A DNA stretch of 64,000 bases from the NCBI GenBank assembly GCA_023079485.1, contig CM041085.1:32411121-32475120 (forward strand), written 5' to 3'. This stretch comes from Archilochus colubris (lineage: Eukaryota; Chordata; Aves; Apodiformes; Trochilidae). Both the position numbers and the translations under genes were made by a program. Positions 1 to 13,230 of this stretch are shown here, piece by piece; the stretch's first letter is position 1, and every line of letters starts with the position of its first letter. A model generated the notes under the pieces. It was not told where the DNA came from. It searched no databases and was given only the letters and a program-made list of their open reading frames with translations.

Positions 1-571
1 TTTATTTTGCTTTATTCAGCAACAGCTGATAATTTGATGGAGATCAAATAAGGGTGCATCCTACCCTTTCGTTTAATGCATATAGAATGCTTGCAAGTTT
101 CATCTGCATTGACTGAACTGGAATTGCAGCCCTGTGCTGGCTGATTTGTATTAATTTCTGTCCTTTGTGGAAGGTTCAGAAACATACTCTTGGGAAAAAT
201 ATGACAGTAAATATCTGCAGACAGAGAAATACATTTTTTTTTGCCAGATGATACAACTTAGTGACACTCTGATGGAGCAGGTTCACTTCAGAAGAGGTAT
301 TTATAATCAGTAATTGAAACGGTATTTGGAATTACAGGAGCATGTTCTATCAACATCACTCAGAGTGTGATGGACTTATCAAAAAGCATTTATATTAATC
401 CCTTGCAGCTGCTGGCTCCAGCCAAACAGTGCTCACAGGGCTATCTTAATGCCTGATATCACTGTTTGTCTTTATTTGCTTAATTTAATAAGAAAATGAG
501 TAACAAGAGAATTCAACCATGATGCTTCAATTTTTAATCATCATGCATACCATGCTGAAGAAGCAACTGAA

Positions 572-614
572 GCTAGAGATACAGAGGATGATACAGAGCT
601 AGAGATAGAGGATG
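572..614 (+). repeat. Imperfect direct repeat (GCTAGAGATA...GAGGATG)
   Basis: GCTAGAGATACAGAGGATG at 572-590 recurs at 598-614 with CA missing, separated by ATACAGA. It is a local duplication of no evident function. Confidence 0.85.
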
Positions 615-3600
615 TTGCTTAATGCATGGTCTTTGTGATCAATCCTTTCCTTTTATATATGTCCACTCAGAACCCCCCCCAGCTGAGTTCCCTGTGACTT
701 TGTGTCGTCTTTGTATTGATTTTCCAATAGCAGTCTAATTCCTGCATTTGTCTGCAGAAACTTCTAATAGAAAGGCAGAAGTGGCAATGTGTATACATGA
801 GGTTTCACACAGCAGATCCATTAAAAGCTACTTTTGCTTAGACAGTTAACAGAGTAACACCATATGATGTACTGAACAGATTTAGACATGTCAAGAGGAA
901 GACAGTCACATGGGAATAACACAGCTCTAGTGCTAATTAGGCACTAATTAAAGCAGATAGCCATTAATGTCTAAACTCAGGAAATGCAAAAAATATGTTA
1001 GAAACACACAGCTACCTCCAAATGAGTGGTTGCATGCATGCAGCTCCATGCACAGTTATCCCAGTGTAATAGCAGGGAGCAGCAGAGCAGGGTTAGTGCA
1101 GGGCTCTCTGCAGGATCAGCCAGGATGGGCAGAGAGCCCTTCTGGCACTGGTTTACCCTGACCAGTCCCAGAGCCAGTTTACAGCTCCCTGTAGTGTACT
1201 ATATTCCCTATCAGAGGAAAAAAAGTTTGGGGAGAGGTAAGCTAATGCACGGAGAGATGCATTGGTGTTGCAGCTGGGAATAACACAGGAGGATGAAGAG
1301 ACTTTGTCAGACTAAGTAATTTAACCTGGGCTATAAATAATCTCAGACTCGGAAACCACTTCTAAAATGATTATTCTAACTCCTAATATTCTGTTGATGG
1401 CCACACCACCACTGCTGTCTTATCAAATAAGGCAGATCTACAATAAAAATTTCCCTTCCTTGCAGATGAAGGCTCCAGCCAGAAGGAGAAAACTCTCTAA
1501 CTTGTTTTTTTGTTTTAGGGTTTTGGGGAGGAGGAAGGTGAGAGAAAGGTGAAAAGCCAGAGTGAAAACAACTAAAGGAAAGATGTGTGAAGCAGATTCA
1601 TATGAGGGAGTAGAAAAGAGTGATTCACGAAAGACAGAGAAGATCCTACTCCACCTAGTGTGGAGTGCAAAGTGGAGAGGTGATGTGTAGTTACAGGAGA
1701 GAAGAAAAATCCTTCTGAATGGGGTGGGGATAATAGGACACAGTGTGGTACATTTAATCCTCAGCAGTCTCAGGCTCTAGGTGGGATTTTAAAAAGCAGC
1801 TGTCTCAACAACTGGGGGTCTAAACCCCTCAGTAAGTTTGGCCCTATGTTTTTTCAGTCCTTATCTATGAAACAACTCATAAGCTGTAAGTTACTTTACT
1901 GAAATATTCACAGACATGGTGCATGTAGTCAAACTATTTCAGAAAAACTATTTGTTCACATATCAAAAAGCCAGAAAACGTCAAGTTCTTTAGCACAGAT
2001 CCCTCACACTGTTAATTAACCAAAATTACAGCTATGCATTGGCCGCTTTTCTATCATCTGCCATAGGGATGTCATTACATCAAGTAAGTCAAATTTTGGA
2101 AAAAGCGATGTACAAAAAAGGCACTGAGACACAAGATAAAGTTTACTAGCAAGTCTGTAAATCAGGTCACTTTATCTTCCAGCCTCCCACAAGTGGTGGT
2201 CCCACAGTGCATGTGCTGCATGAAACTGCCTTTGCTCCTCCTTTAGCTACCAAAGCCCTGCAGCTTCCAGCCCCAAACAGAAGTACATCATATTTCAAGT
2301 TATAGAAACTACTCTTGAGCTGCAGCAGAGGGAACATACTTCAGAACTGTTTTCCTTTGCTGTAGAGGTCTTTTAGGCACTCAGTTTTATCAGGAAGCTT
2401 TTGAGTGTAGAGTGGTGATACGTGGTTGAAAACTGAAATGGAGGGTCAAAATTTAAAACCCCCAAACCAACAGAGTAATATTCAAAGTCCCAGAACAATA
2501 TCTGATAACTCTCCCCTCCTATAAGGGACTAGGAAAGAGTGGTGCACCAAAGGTGAAGACACTGTCCTGTACACAAGTGTGCAAACAAACATATACGAGG
2601 TGTTAAATGATGACTTAAACTAGTTCAAGCAGCTGATGCAACAGGCCAAGGAATTCTCTTTCTAATTTAATTTTGACTCATTTCCCAGACAGTTACATAT
2701 ATATAACCTTGGCTTCCTATCATTTCCTTGACAGATGCACATATAAACCTGGAAGTTTTTAGACTATATGTAAAGTTTCATTGTGATTTTGTGTAGTCAG
2801 GAGTTTTATTCAGTGTCAGCTTGCAGAAGAACCGTGAGAAATATGGAACCTTTACTTTTTTAATTCAGTAAGAGTATGTCTCATTTAAATAATTCATTCT
2901 TGTTAGCCTTGCAATTTCATGTTGCTCTTAAAATGTGAAATACAGAAAGCAGCAAGCTGATCTGCATATCATAAACTATTTCCTACCACTTTTAAATGAG
3001 ATTCTTTGGCAACAGTGTTTCTGGAATGCAGTTAGCTTTTGGGTTTTTTTTATATCTCTTAAACCTATAAAAATACATCTGGTAGATAATGCCTATGAAA
3101 ATGACTGTTGAAAAACTAGACTATAGAAATAAATTATTTAGGGCCTCTAAAGCAGAGCAATAAAATCAATAAAATTGATATTAAAAGATGCAATTCAATT
3201 AACTTAGTCATGAATGTTTACACTAAAATAGCAGGCAAGCGTTTGCAAGAGGAGAAAGAATGTCATTCATTTATAATGAATCAAAGGCTCCTTGCTCAAT
3301 TTATTGAGTTTCACTCAGCATCAAGGCTTCCTCTGGACTGATTTGGTTTTTCTGCAGTCTTTGTCCAGAGCCACGTGACTGGAGCAAAACTATGAACTGC
3401 TTTAAGCACTCCCAGATGCTGGGGTTGTCAGTCTTAGATCATACTATTTCCAATTCTCGTGGAAAAAGAAAGCATGTATCCTCGTTATAATGGACCTTCA
3501 ACTGAGTAATGTCCTGATTGAGAGGCTCGAGTTTAAAAATCAGAGCATCAGTTGTGATCAACTAGTCCAATTTTGTTGCTTGATGAAGTAAAGATTGACT

Positions 3601-6600
3601 CTGTTACTGCTGCTGGTATTTTTTTCTCCAGTGGATTTTGCTGCCCTGCCTCTTGCTGCAGCAACCTTAGCTATTTCAGTCAGGCTGTGTGCGTGCTGCT
3701 GACTGAGCTAAGCCAGGCTTTAACATCACACCTTGTAAAGGCAGCTCCTACTGCCCTTATAGGAGGCTTTTTCAAAAGATGTCACCTTATTTTTCCCTTC
3801 TCTTTGCGCCTCAAATTAACACAAGCAGGCTCAACCACGTATCATTTGCATTTAAGAGAACATTACACAGCGTCTTTTGAAGATCTGGTTAAAGTGTTGC
3901 TGCCTTATTCAAACATCATAGAACAAAAAGGCTGCATCTTTGTAACTTTATGAAAAAATATTTGCTAATTTATGGCAATAGAAAGGTCATATTGCCTTCT
4001 CCCCAATCTTGCCTTTCAATTTCACAACCACGTTTGTCCATGGACAAAAGACTCTTGCAAGGACTGTGTGTGACAGTCCCTGCTAACACACCTCAGGTGA
4101 GATACAGAACTCCTACATTTTTAGAGGATGGGAGATGACAGATGTGGTAGGAAATCTCACCCTGAATTGCATAATGAAAACCCTCAAATACACACAGAGG
4201 TCATGTGCTCTGTGAATCTCTCTTCCCTTCAGGACAGGTAACAAGAGAAAGGGGACAGGACAAGGCTGTTGCTCCAGAATCAGCACATTGCACCAGCTGC
4301 ACTCTTCTGGACCTCAGCCTAAGTTCCTTGTGCCAAGCATGAAGAATTATTCCTCCTGCAATCATCTGTGTCTGATCCCAGATCAGGAAAAAATGACAGC
4401 ACTGTACTGCAAATGTAGGAGATGCAAGTGCTGGGGAAGATACTATAATATAGGGTCAAAAGGGTGATTCTCCCACTGAATCCAGAGATTTAATTGCCTT
4501 GTCAGTCTCTGCAAGAGTCAAGTTACATCCTGAGAGAATATTTTAACAATTTCTTTGTTATTTGCTTGACTGTTGCAACATCAGCATCCATATAGTTAAG
4601 GATGATAGTGGCTAGTGGATAAACTGCAATTTTATCCTCATTCAAGCTCTCCTGCAAAATTATGGGATCATTAACTTGTATCTTTAACTCTTCTTAAAGC
4701 AGGAAGCTAAAAATTTCCTACTCTTCATTACTGCATGTATTGCTCACACAGGTGACCAAAATGCTTTTCTTTTTACAAACATAGTATGTTTGTTCAAGCC
4801 AGGGGAAGTAGTTACAAACCTGAACACTGATATTTGGAAAATTCATCTCCATTTAACCAGACATGTAAATATTAGATGGAAATAAAGCATGTTTAAACCA
4901 AGGCCTCAGCCAAAACCAAAAGAGAAAGTTTGTTGTAGTGATGAGATATTATTTTAGTAAAATAGGGAACCCAGACATTGTTGGGGTTTTTTTGTTTTGT
5001 TTTTTTCCTGGGTTTTTTTGTTTGTGTTCGGTTTTAAACCCTCATACTTTAAATCTAAGCTTTAGAAATGTGGGAATGGCTCCATTTTTAGCCTTGAGAC
5101 TTGCCCCAGATGTAATTCCCCCACAAGGACAAGTGACTGTGTATTGTACATGTACACAATGGGCTAACTGTTGGACTAATGGGGGGTGCAGGAGGTTTCT
5201 GGGGCCCCTTCATTAAACTAATGACAAACATTCATCTCTTATTACAGAGGATACAATCTCTCCTATATCCCTTCTGCAGCTCAAAGCATTTTCTCTTTTT
5301 AAAAAGGCTTTTCACTTCTGTTCTCTGAACTCTTAAAGGAATATAAGATGAGTGAAGACTTTTATTAACAGTCAAGATTTCTAATATTAATAGGCAACTG
5401 AGATTCTTGTAACTACAAGTCTTACAGCTGAGACATTTCAAGTTCTCTCAGTTTGTGGACATGGTAGTCTAAATCTATTATGTGTGGTTTGGATCCACAA
5501 GAATTAAAACCCCAGTTATTAGCCATAGTGCTGAAACAGCATGCTGAGAGTTTTATTACTTATATTTATCCATTTTTATATACCTAAACCCAAGAATGCT
5601 GAAGTTTCAGTGCATGAGGTTAGAGTACCATCTGCAGCATGAGTCCATTAAATAAAAACCTTGGCCTGGTGGTCTCCAGGCACCCTAAAGTTCCTTTCTG
5701 GAGTATTTCCAGCTTAGAGTCTCTTACCCTGCTCCTGTCTCTTTTGCTTTCTGGTTTTACTGTCCTGCATACTTAAAGTCAGTACTCTTGTTGCCCTCAG
5801 TTGTGAGGAAGCAATATGCCCTCCTCTCCTAATAGCCACATCTGTAGCATGAGAATGATTCAAGCCAAAATCTTAGATAAAGCAATAACTAATTATTCTT
5901 CTCACATAAATTGCTTTCCAATCTTTGCAAAAATGAGCTGCCAAATGCCCATGTACTTCCAGATCTTTGCTTTATTTACTAATCTTTGAAAAGTAAGTCT
6001 GTAGAAAGGTGAATCCTGGCCTACCAGCTTTATAGGCTGCTTTCTCAAGATTTTTCCCTTTCCTTGGGAAACTTATTTACTGTTGTGGCAGAACCACAAC
6101 CCACCTGAAGACAGTCCTACCCACATCCATTATTCCCTCACACTACCTGAAGCCCCTAGAATGCCTCTGCTTCTTATCTGCAGGTTCTGCTCTGCTTTAA
6201 TGGTCTTTTTCCTCCAATGGATGAAATAGGTTTGCTAGAGCAACAAACACTAGGAGGGGGCCATGGAAGAAATTTTACTGGAGTTTCATGGCCAGGAAAT
6301 CTCTGGGAAGCAAACAAATCAATATAATTTCAGAAGATTTTGGATGACATTGCTTAATGTTGGGACTCATTAAAAAGTGAATGGTGAAGGCACAGGAGTA
6401 CCCCACGTGTTGTTTTTCTGCATAGATCATGACTTTTGTAAATTAGAGCAGGACTGGAGGATCCCAAGGAAGTTTGGCAGAGGGACTGTGAAACATTTTC
6501 TAACATTTACATCATTGTCTTCTGTTTTTCAAGGGAAATTACTCATACTGTGATTTCTACTGTGAGTAGAAATCTACTCCCTCGTATGGCCCTGAATGTT

Positions 6601-7102
6601 GAGTTGCTAAGAGGCAAAGAGTAGATGATGTTAGCAAGATGAGAATACCCAACATTTGTCCAGTGGTTCCTAATTTAAACTCTAACTGCTCTTTACTAAG
6701 TGAATATGAAAACATGTTAATGCTTTGGGAATATCTACGGGGAGAATCTGAGATGAGACACTGAATGTGTTGCATGCAACTCATCCCTTGGCTTCAGAGA
6801 GGCTGCCGGATGGTTTGTGCTGTGAGCATGTTTTGTAACCTAGTTGCCAAAAGGAATAATCCCTTGCCTACTTTGGCAGTTCTTCCAGCTAGGAGGAATT
6901 GTTAAACAAGTTGTTTCAGGGATAGCAATGCTTCAAATAAAAGCTTTTGGGAAAGATGCAAAAAAATATCAAAGTCTTGAAGCGTGAAGAACACATCTGT
7001 AACAACAACAAAATGGGAATTGCTGTGTTCTTGCAAGCAGATACACATCTAGTTCAATGAAAGCAAACTATAGGAAGGAAAGGCTAAATAGGAAAAGAAT
7101 GG

Positions 7103-7134
7103 AAAAAAAAAAAAAAAAAAAAAAAAAAGGGGGG
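7103..7134 (+). repeat. Homopolymer junction A26 followed by G6
   Basis: An uninterrupted run of 26 A directly followed by six G, then GT/GG-rich sequence. No retrotransposed sequence is recognised upstream. It is a mononucleotide microsatellite and possibly error-prone in sequencing. Confidence 0.9.
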
Positions 7135-8450
7135 TGGTGGGGCAAAAAGAGAGCCAGTAAGGAAATTTCCAAATTCAGAGCACAGAAATTTTTTCCATTG
7201 CCAATAGTGTCCAACAATCTACATTTTGGTAGAGGTGAAATACATTTAATATCACTTTATCTTTCAGACAGTATATAGCCCATCAAATTAAACTAAACTT
7301 TCACTGCAGAGTTCAGTTTTGAGCTGTGACTACTGTGTGATGCAGTATGTTCCTTTGGCACTTAAAAATAGTACTAGACTTATCAGGAGCAAAAGAGTAG
7401 ATCTTACATTGAAAGCAAGAGGTACATGAAGAGGTAAGGCAAAGCCTATAGGAATTCTGCTGTTTTCTTCATGTTATGCTCTAGAAAGTGAGAAAAACTG
7501 CTGTCATTGGAACTGTCACATCCTGTTGGGATTTGGCTGGCTGGGAAATGAAGAATGCAGATAACTGAGAATAGGAGAGTGTTTTAAAAAATTCCAAATG
7601 CATGATGTTCAGAGTATGTACAATTTTTGCAAAAGCCAGACACAGACAATAGAACACTGTCCCCAAACATGGGTCCCCTGGCTGCCAGGGTGGTAAATGT
7701 GCTGCAAGGGCAGCGATAGAGTATGTTCTCATCTTAGAAAAGGCCACATATGGAGACCACCTTGCTGTACCTTAGTGCTGCTTTTTAATTTTCAGTTGAA
7801 ACCCCTCTTTAAAATAATTTAAACTTTGTATTTGTTACTATGCGGAGTTTTCAAGCATATAATTATTACATTCTGTTATAACAGTGTTAGAACCTGCAGC
7901 AGTCTTTCATGCTGACATTTTAATCACTAGTACTTCCTATTGCAAAACTTCTTGCAGGCAGAACTGATTTATAAAATCAAATCTTACATTATTTACAGGG
8001 TTTGACATGTTACATAATTAAGTAATTTACTATACACCATATGCCATTGATTATCCATGGACAAAAAGATGTTAGAGTGAAACTTGCATCTATTATTTTC
8101 TTCCAATGAATCATGTTGCCTTCTATAAATGTTCCCTTTTTTAATCCATTTTGATTTCCACAAGAGAAATTTTATTACTTAGATAAATGCGTCATGATCT
8201 TGCAGTCTGGTCATCAAGACTACTTCTCTTCTTAGAAATACATTTTTTTTCTTGTGGATGTGGTTGAAGTAGTTACTGCCTGAAACCTGTCTGACAAAAG
8301 GATGTTTGGTATCTTTTCATCTAATTTCTGCATAAAAATCAATATTCTCTTTCCATGTGAATTATAACTAGCTTGCATAACAAGCTCTTCTTGCTTCTCA
8401 TTATTATAAATAGTACAAGTGAAAAGGAAAGAGAAAAAGCCAAACGTGTT

Positions 8451-9036
8451 TCATAGAATCATAGAATTGGCTGGGTTGGAAGGGACCTCAGAGATCATCG
8501 AGTCTGACCCTTTTTCCACCGTTGCGGTTGCCAGACCATGGCACTGAGTGCCACATCCAGTCTCTTTTTAAATATCTCCAGGGATGGAGAATCCACTACT
8601 TCCCTGGGCAGCCCATTCCAATGCTTGATCACTCTCTCCGTAAAGAAATTCTTTCTAATATCTAACCTAAATTTCCCCTGGCACAACTTGAGACCGTGCC
8701 CTCGTCTTGTTGAAAGTCACCTGGCAAAAGAGACCAACCCCCACCCGGCTACACCCTCCTTTCAGGGAGTTGTAGACAGCGATTAGGTCTCCCCTGAGCC
8801 TCCTCTTCTCCAGGCTGAACAGCCCCAGCTCTCTCAGCCTCTCCTCATAGGGTCTGTGCTCGAGTCCCTTCACCAGCCTGGTTGCCCTCCTTTGGACCTG
8901 CTCCAGGACCTCGATATCCTTCCTGAACTGAGGGGCCCAGAACTGGACACAATACTCGAGGTGTGGCCTCACCAGGGCTGAGTATAGGGGCAGAATCACT
9001 TCCCTGGACCTGCTGGCAACGCTGTTCCTATTCATT
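8451..9036 (-). mobile_element. CR1 LINE fragment (5'-truncated, frameshifted reverse-transcriptase end)
   Basis: The minus strand encodes the C-terminal end of the CR1 ORF2 polyprotein. The block 9035-8667 includes [19 protein letters not shown] and [20 protein letters not shown]. It continues in another frame (8686-8495) with [14 protein letters not shown] and HWNGLPREV. Comparison with the plus-strand copy at 10.5 kb suggests a 2-bp deletion near 8703 causes the shift. The 3' end has the CR1-type tail CCAATTCTATGATTCTATGA (read on minus). Most of the element, including the endonuclease and the reverse-transcriptase catalytic core, is missing, so it is non-autonomous and dead. Confidence 0.95.
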
Positions 9037-10506
9037 GTATAATAGTAATATAGCTGAATGATTGGATGGATTTTTTTCTAACTTAAGTTTCAGAGCTCAG
9101 GTTTTGGAAGCAGAGCAGTTTTATGCACAGTGGACATATAAACATTATGCACTGCATCTAAATTCCTATTCCCTCTGTGCTACAAAAAGGTGGTTTATTT
9201 TATCCCCTTTTAGTTTAATGTGTACCTTTCAGATGATGCATAGTTGAATATAATCTAGATGAGTAAAAATATATTGGCTTATGGGAGGACAATTTCTTTG
9301 GTGTTTTCATGGTAGAGACACATCTATCACATTAAAGGTTACTTAACATGGGAAGAATGAATAAATTTACAGGTGATAAGCAAAACTTGTACAATAGTCA
9401 GGGATACAGATTAAATTAAATACCTAGCTGTGAAATGGGGCCTTTCCTGTGTGGGTTAGAAGTTATTTAGAAGCACTAACTGTTCCTTTAAAGGTTTAGA
9501 AAAGTTAGTTTCTTGCTTACAGAAGAGGCAGGCTGCTCTTCTGAAGGTTTCAGATGCCCATTTTGGCAATCCAAAGCTGAGAGCAGAACTTCTCTTCCTC
9601 AGTGACCAGCCAGGTGCTGTGGGCACTGCTGACACTACCTGAAGCAAGGTTCTCCCTGGCTTCCATAGCTGCCTTTGGTTCCTTACTCCTTGCTGTCCTC
9701 CCCAGCTTTCTGTGAGCACTCTATTTCTCTCCTCTTCCTCCACATCTTGTTTCTGGGAAATACAAGCTATGAATCAGTCTTGCTGATTCACTTCAGACAT
9801 GCCTCCTGTCCAAGCTAATGTTGCAGCACATCTCTCTTGCACTTATGGACCTTTGACTGTTAATATAGCAGAAAAATAGCTTAATCTTCCTTTACATGTT
9901 ATTTTTCTATTTCCCTCTCCATGCATGTAGACATCCTGCCAGTCTCTTGGCCCTGACATCTGGGTGTTACCTCTGAGTTCAACCAACCTGGATATAACTA
10001 AAATTTCCCATTTCACTGTTACTTACTCTGCCTATCCATTCATTCATCTTAAATGTTTTCAAGCACTTATGTTGCAACTCAATGTTGGTAACATTTATTT
10101 CTCTGTCCTTCTCTGATCACAGTTTAAGCAGAATGCAGGAGGAGATATTAACTATGGAGTTAAGTACATTTTGTCCCTTTGGAAATATAAGATAATGGGA
10201 GACAAAGAAAGAAACAACTTTTGGAAAGAAGACCAGAAACTAAATATGTTGAAATAAAGTACTATTTTTGACACTTTTACTTTTAGTCACAGGGCAAGCG
10301 GGACTCTGCACCCACCTTTTGGGTGTGCCAGAGCTCCATGGGGAGACCCAGGTACCATCTGTGCTCAGCAGTCTTAATGGAGTATAATCTGCTGATCTCA
10401 CAGGCTTCTTGGCCCAGTTACTGGTTTTAATCCTGATCAGAGTTCATTGTGCATAATGCTGTTGATGGTACCACTTCCAATTATAACATTTGGGCCCCTG
10501 CCTCAT
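9037..10506. other. Intergenic spacer between two CR1 copies
   Basis: Unique AT-rich sequence in which no gene or repeat is recognised. Confidence 0.75.
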
Positions 10507-11003
10507 TTGAGCCCCTCAGTTTAGGAAGGAGATTGAGGTCCTGGAGCAGGTCCAAAGGAGGGCAACCAGGCTGGTGAAGGGACTCCAGCACAGATCCTAT
10601 GAGGAGAGGCTGAGGGAGCTGGGGCTGTTCAGCCTAAAGAAGAGGCAGCTCAGGGGAGACCTCATCGCTGTCTACAACTCCCTGAAAGGAGGCTGTAGCC
10701 AGGGGGGGGTTGGTCTCTTTTCCCAGGCAACTCTCAGCAAGACAAGAGGGCACGGTCTTAAGTTGTGCCAGGGGCAGTTTAGGTTAGATATTAGAAAGAA
10801 TTTCTTTACTGAGAGGGTGATCAGACATTGGAATGGGCTGCCCAGGGAAGTAGTGGATTCTCCATCCCTGGAGATATTTAAAAAGAGACTGGATGTGGCA
10901 CTCAGTGCCATGGTCTGGTAACTGCAGCGGTAGTGGATCAAGGGTTGGACTCGATGATCTCTGAGGTCCCTTCCAACCCAGCCAATTCTATGAGTCTATG
11001 ATT
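10507..11003 (+). mobile_element. CR1 LINE fragment (5'-truncated ORF2 end plus 3' tail)
   Basis: A plus-strand copy. An open block at 10574-10921 encodes [39 protein letters not shown] and [18 protein letters not shown], the characteristic C-terminus of CR1 ORF2. It is followed by the CR1 3' UTR (GGTTGGACTCGATGATCTCT) and a degenerate octamer tail (ATTCTATGAGTCTATGAT). It begins directly in the ORF2 end, as expected from 5' truncation during target-primed reverse transcription. It is closely related to the copy at 8.45-9.04 kb, in the opposite orientation. Confidence 0.95.
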
Positions 11004-13212
11004 TGGGAGAGATAGTTTGGTTTGTAACCAAGGTCTGAGTTCATACATTTTTAGATGACCTTTTGCCCTCAGTGTGGACTTCTTTGATCCTACTGAAGCC
11101 TCAGATCTAAAAACCTGAAGAGTATAACAGTGTGAGTGAATTTGAGATTTATCAGTGAACAACTTGGACAGTAAAACTCATAAGTGAGAACCAACAACAA
11201 TAAAAAAGTTAAAAGAGTGCTGGTCTGCACTCTTACTAAGAAGCAGACATTTCAAGGGACAGAAGAATGCTATGGATATGATATCAACTAAGAGAGATAA
11301 AGAGGACATTTAAAAGCTTTGATCATAATATAAAATAATCTGAAAGGAGAAGGAATCATAAAATCAAAGAGGACAAGCAGGGACATCTAAGTTACACAGA
11401 GGACCATCTGGCAGAGGAGATGATGCTCTGAATGATGAATTGGAAGTCAGCAGTGGTTAGCAGAAGATCTTTAAAAGTAAATGACTGAGTCAGATGGACT
11501 AGGCAGCCTGCCTCATACATAGCAGGACTAGAAAGAGAAAAGAGTGTAGATTAGATTGGAAGCAAATAAAACTGCTGTTCTCTGTAATGTGCATTTTCAC
11601 ATTCTTTTCTACATTTAGGTGGTGCTGGAGTTTCATTAGGAAGCACTGTGCTTCTCAGGTTCATGTTTACAAACCAGCAAAATCAAATAGCATCACAGTT
11701 GTGATGCAGGAAGGTTCCTGCCTGAGGGAGTTCATGTATCAAGAACTAAATTGATTCCTGAAAGGGTGTGTACACATTTTGCTGAATAGATATGCACCTA
11801 ATTACTTTAAAAACCTTTCTCACATATAGTATATTAACAAAAGCCAAAAGCTTTAAATTATAGAGGTAGGAAAAGGTTTCATCCCTTTGAATAAGCATAA
11901 AGGTGGCATGGATTGACTCCAGAAACAATCTGAAGGACATAGAAAAAGGCTGTGCTGTAGTTGTGGTTGTGAAAAAATCTGTATGCACTGGGTAGAGCTT
12001 ATATGTCTTTCATTTTTTGCTTCTGTGGCTAAGATCATAAACATAAAAAAGCAATTTCCAAAAAGGAAGGCATGTTTTTGCTCATGTAAAATACCTCTCT
12101 TTCCAAGTTACTGTGGTGAAGATTGAATGTCGAGATAATTTTTCCCCCTCTCAAATGTAAAGCAATTTTCTAGAAACGTGCAGAAGATGCCAAGGGGTAG
12201 AAATGATGCATTCATACAGCACGGCATTCACTGTCTCATTTGTGACCTTGGCATCAAACAGCTTCAGAAAAGAGAAATAGGGATGATTTTATTTTTATTT
12301 TTTTACATACACAGTAAATAAAGAGTGCCCTATTTTGTAGAATGATAAAAAGCAGGTCTACAAGGAACCTCAGCAGGTCATTTAGCATATCCAGCTCTCC
12401 CAAAGTAGAAAGGTCTGTGCCCAGACTATCCTGAAAAGTGTTTGTATTCAAACATCTGAAGAGATGTTTGGAAAACCTCCAACAAAAAATAGATCCCAAC
12501 ACCTCACCCATCTCCAGTTCTCTGCTATTCTGACTAGTGATGTCTCAGCTACATCTCACAATTATGTTTTGGTCCTGTTCACTGAGGTCACGGAGAACAA
12601 CTTCAAACCCTTTTTTTCCTTATGGCCTCTATCATTTCTGAGAACTGTTTCTAACTTTTTCTAAGTCACTTCTTCTCCAAGCTAAAGAAAACAAAATCCT
12701 ATGGTTTTTTTCATTGGTAATATATTTCCTCAAGCTCTGCTCATTGCTGTTGCTCTCCACAGCTCTTCAGTTGTTTGATACCCTTTTTATATATACATCT
12801 TACTTATATGTAGAGCTGAAAAATAGGAGCAGTTTCATGGTTTGATGATGTCTCACCAGGGCAGGCAGTTTTACCTTTCACCACTTACCTCTGCTCTTTG
12901 GGACCCACACTTCCATTTTCACAAATGAGGGGAATGTCAAACTGATGAAGTGAGAATCCTAATTAAGAGAACTATCTTTGAAAGCTGGTCCAACTGTATT
13001 TCAACTAGCATTCTGCCTGAAACTTAACAAAAGAAGTCTAAATTATTTTCTATTACAGATACAGGGGTATTAATCTTAGTTCTGACTTCTTACGAAACCT
13101 CTCATTTCCTACAAGTGACAGACTGTGCAAACCTTTAAGTTGCTCTTTACCTAAGCCCTGCTTTTCTTAGAAAGTGAATGAGTTAATTAGAAAAGATGTT
13201 GCAGAAAGTAAT

Positions 13213-13230
13213 CACACACACACACACACA
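13213..13230 (+). repeat. CA dinucleotide microsatellite (9 units)
   Basis: A perfect (CA)9 tract in intergenic DNA. Confidence 0.95.

Larger units (their letters stand above)
1..8450. other. Intergenic DNA, no gene recognised
   Basis: AT-rich, CpG-poor, with only short random ORFs. Local features are the direct repeat near 572-614, T-rich runs near 4981-5030 and the A26G6 tract. The 126-codon plus-strand ORF at 3573-3953 has no recognisable domain. Confidence 0.75.

Noticed and set aside
3573..3953. 126-codon plus-strand ORF
   Set aside because: Cysteine- and serine-rich chance translation; no homology that I can name and no promoter or splice support.
8538..8786. 82-codon plus-strand ORF, with a similar minus-strand ORF at 10672-10941
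   Set aside because: These are antisense shadows of the CR1 ORF2 end; their resemblance to each other reflects the shared element.
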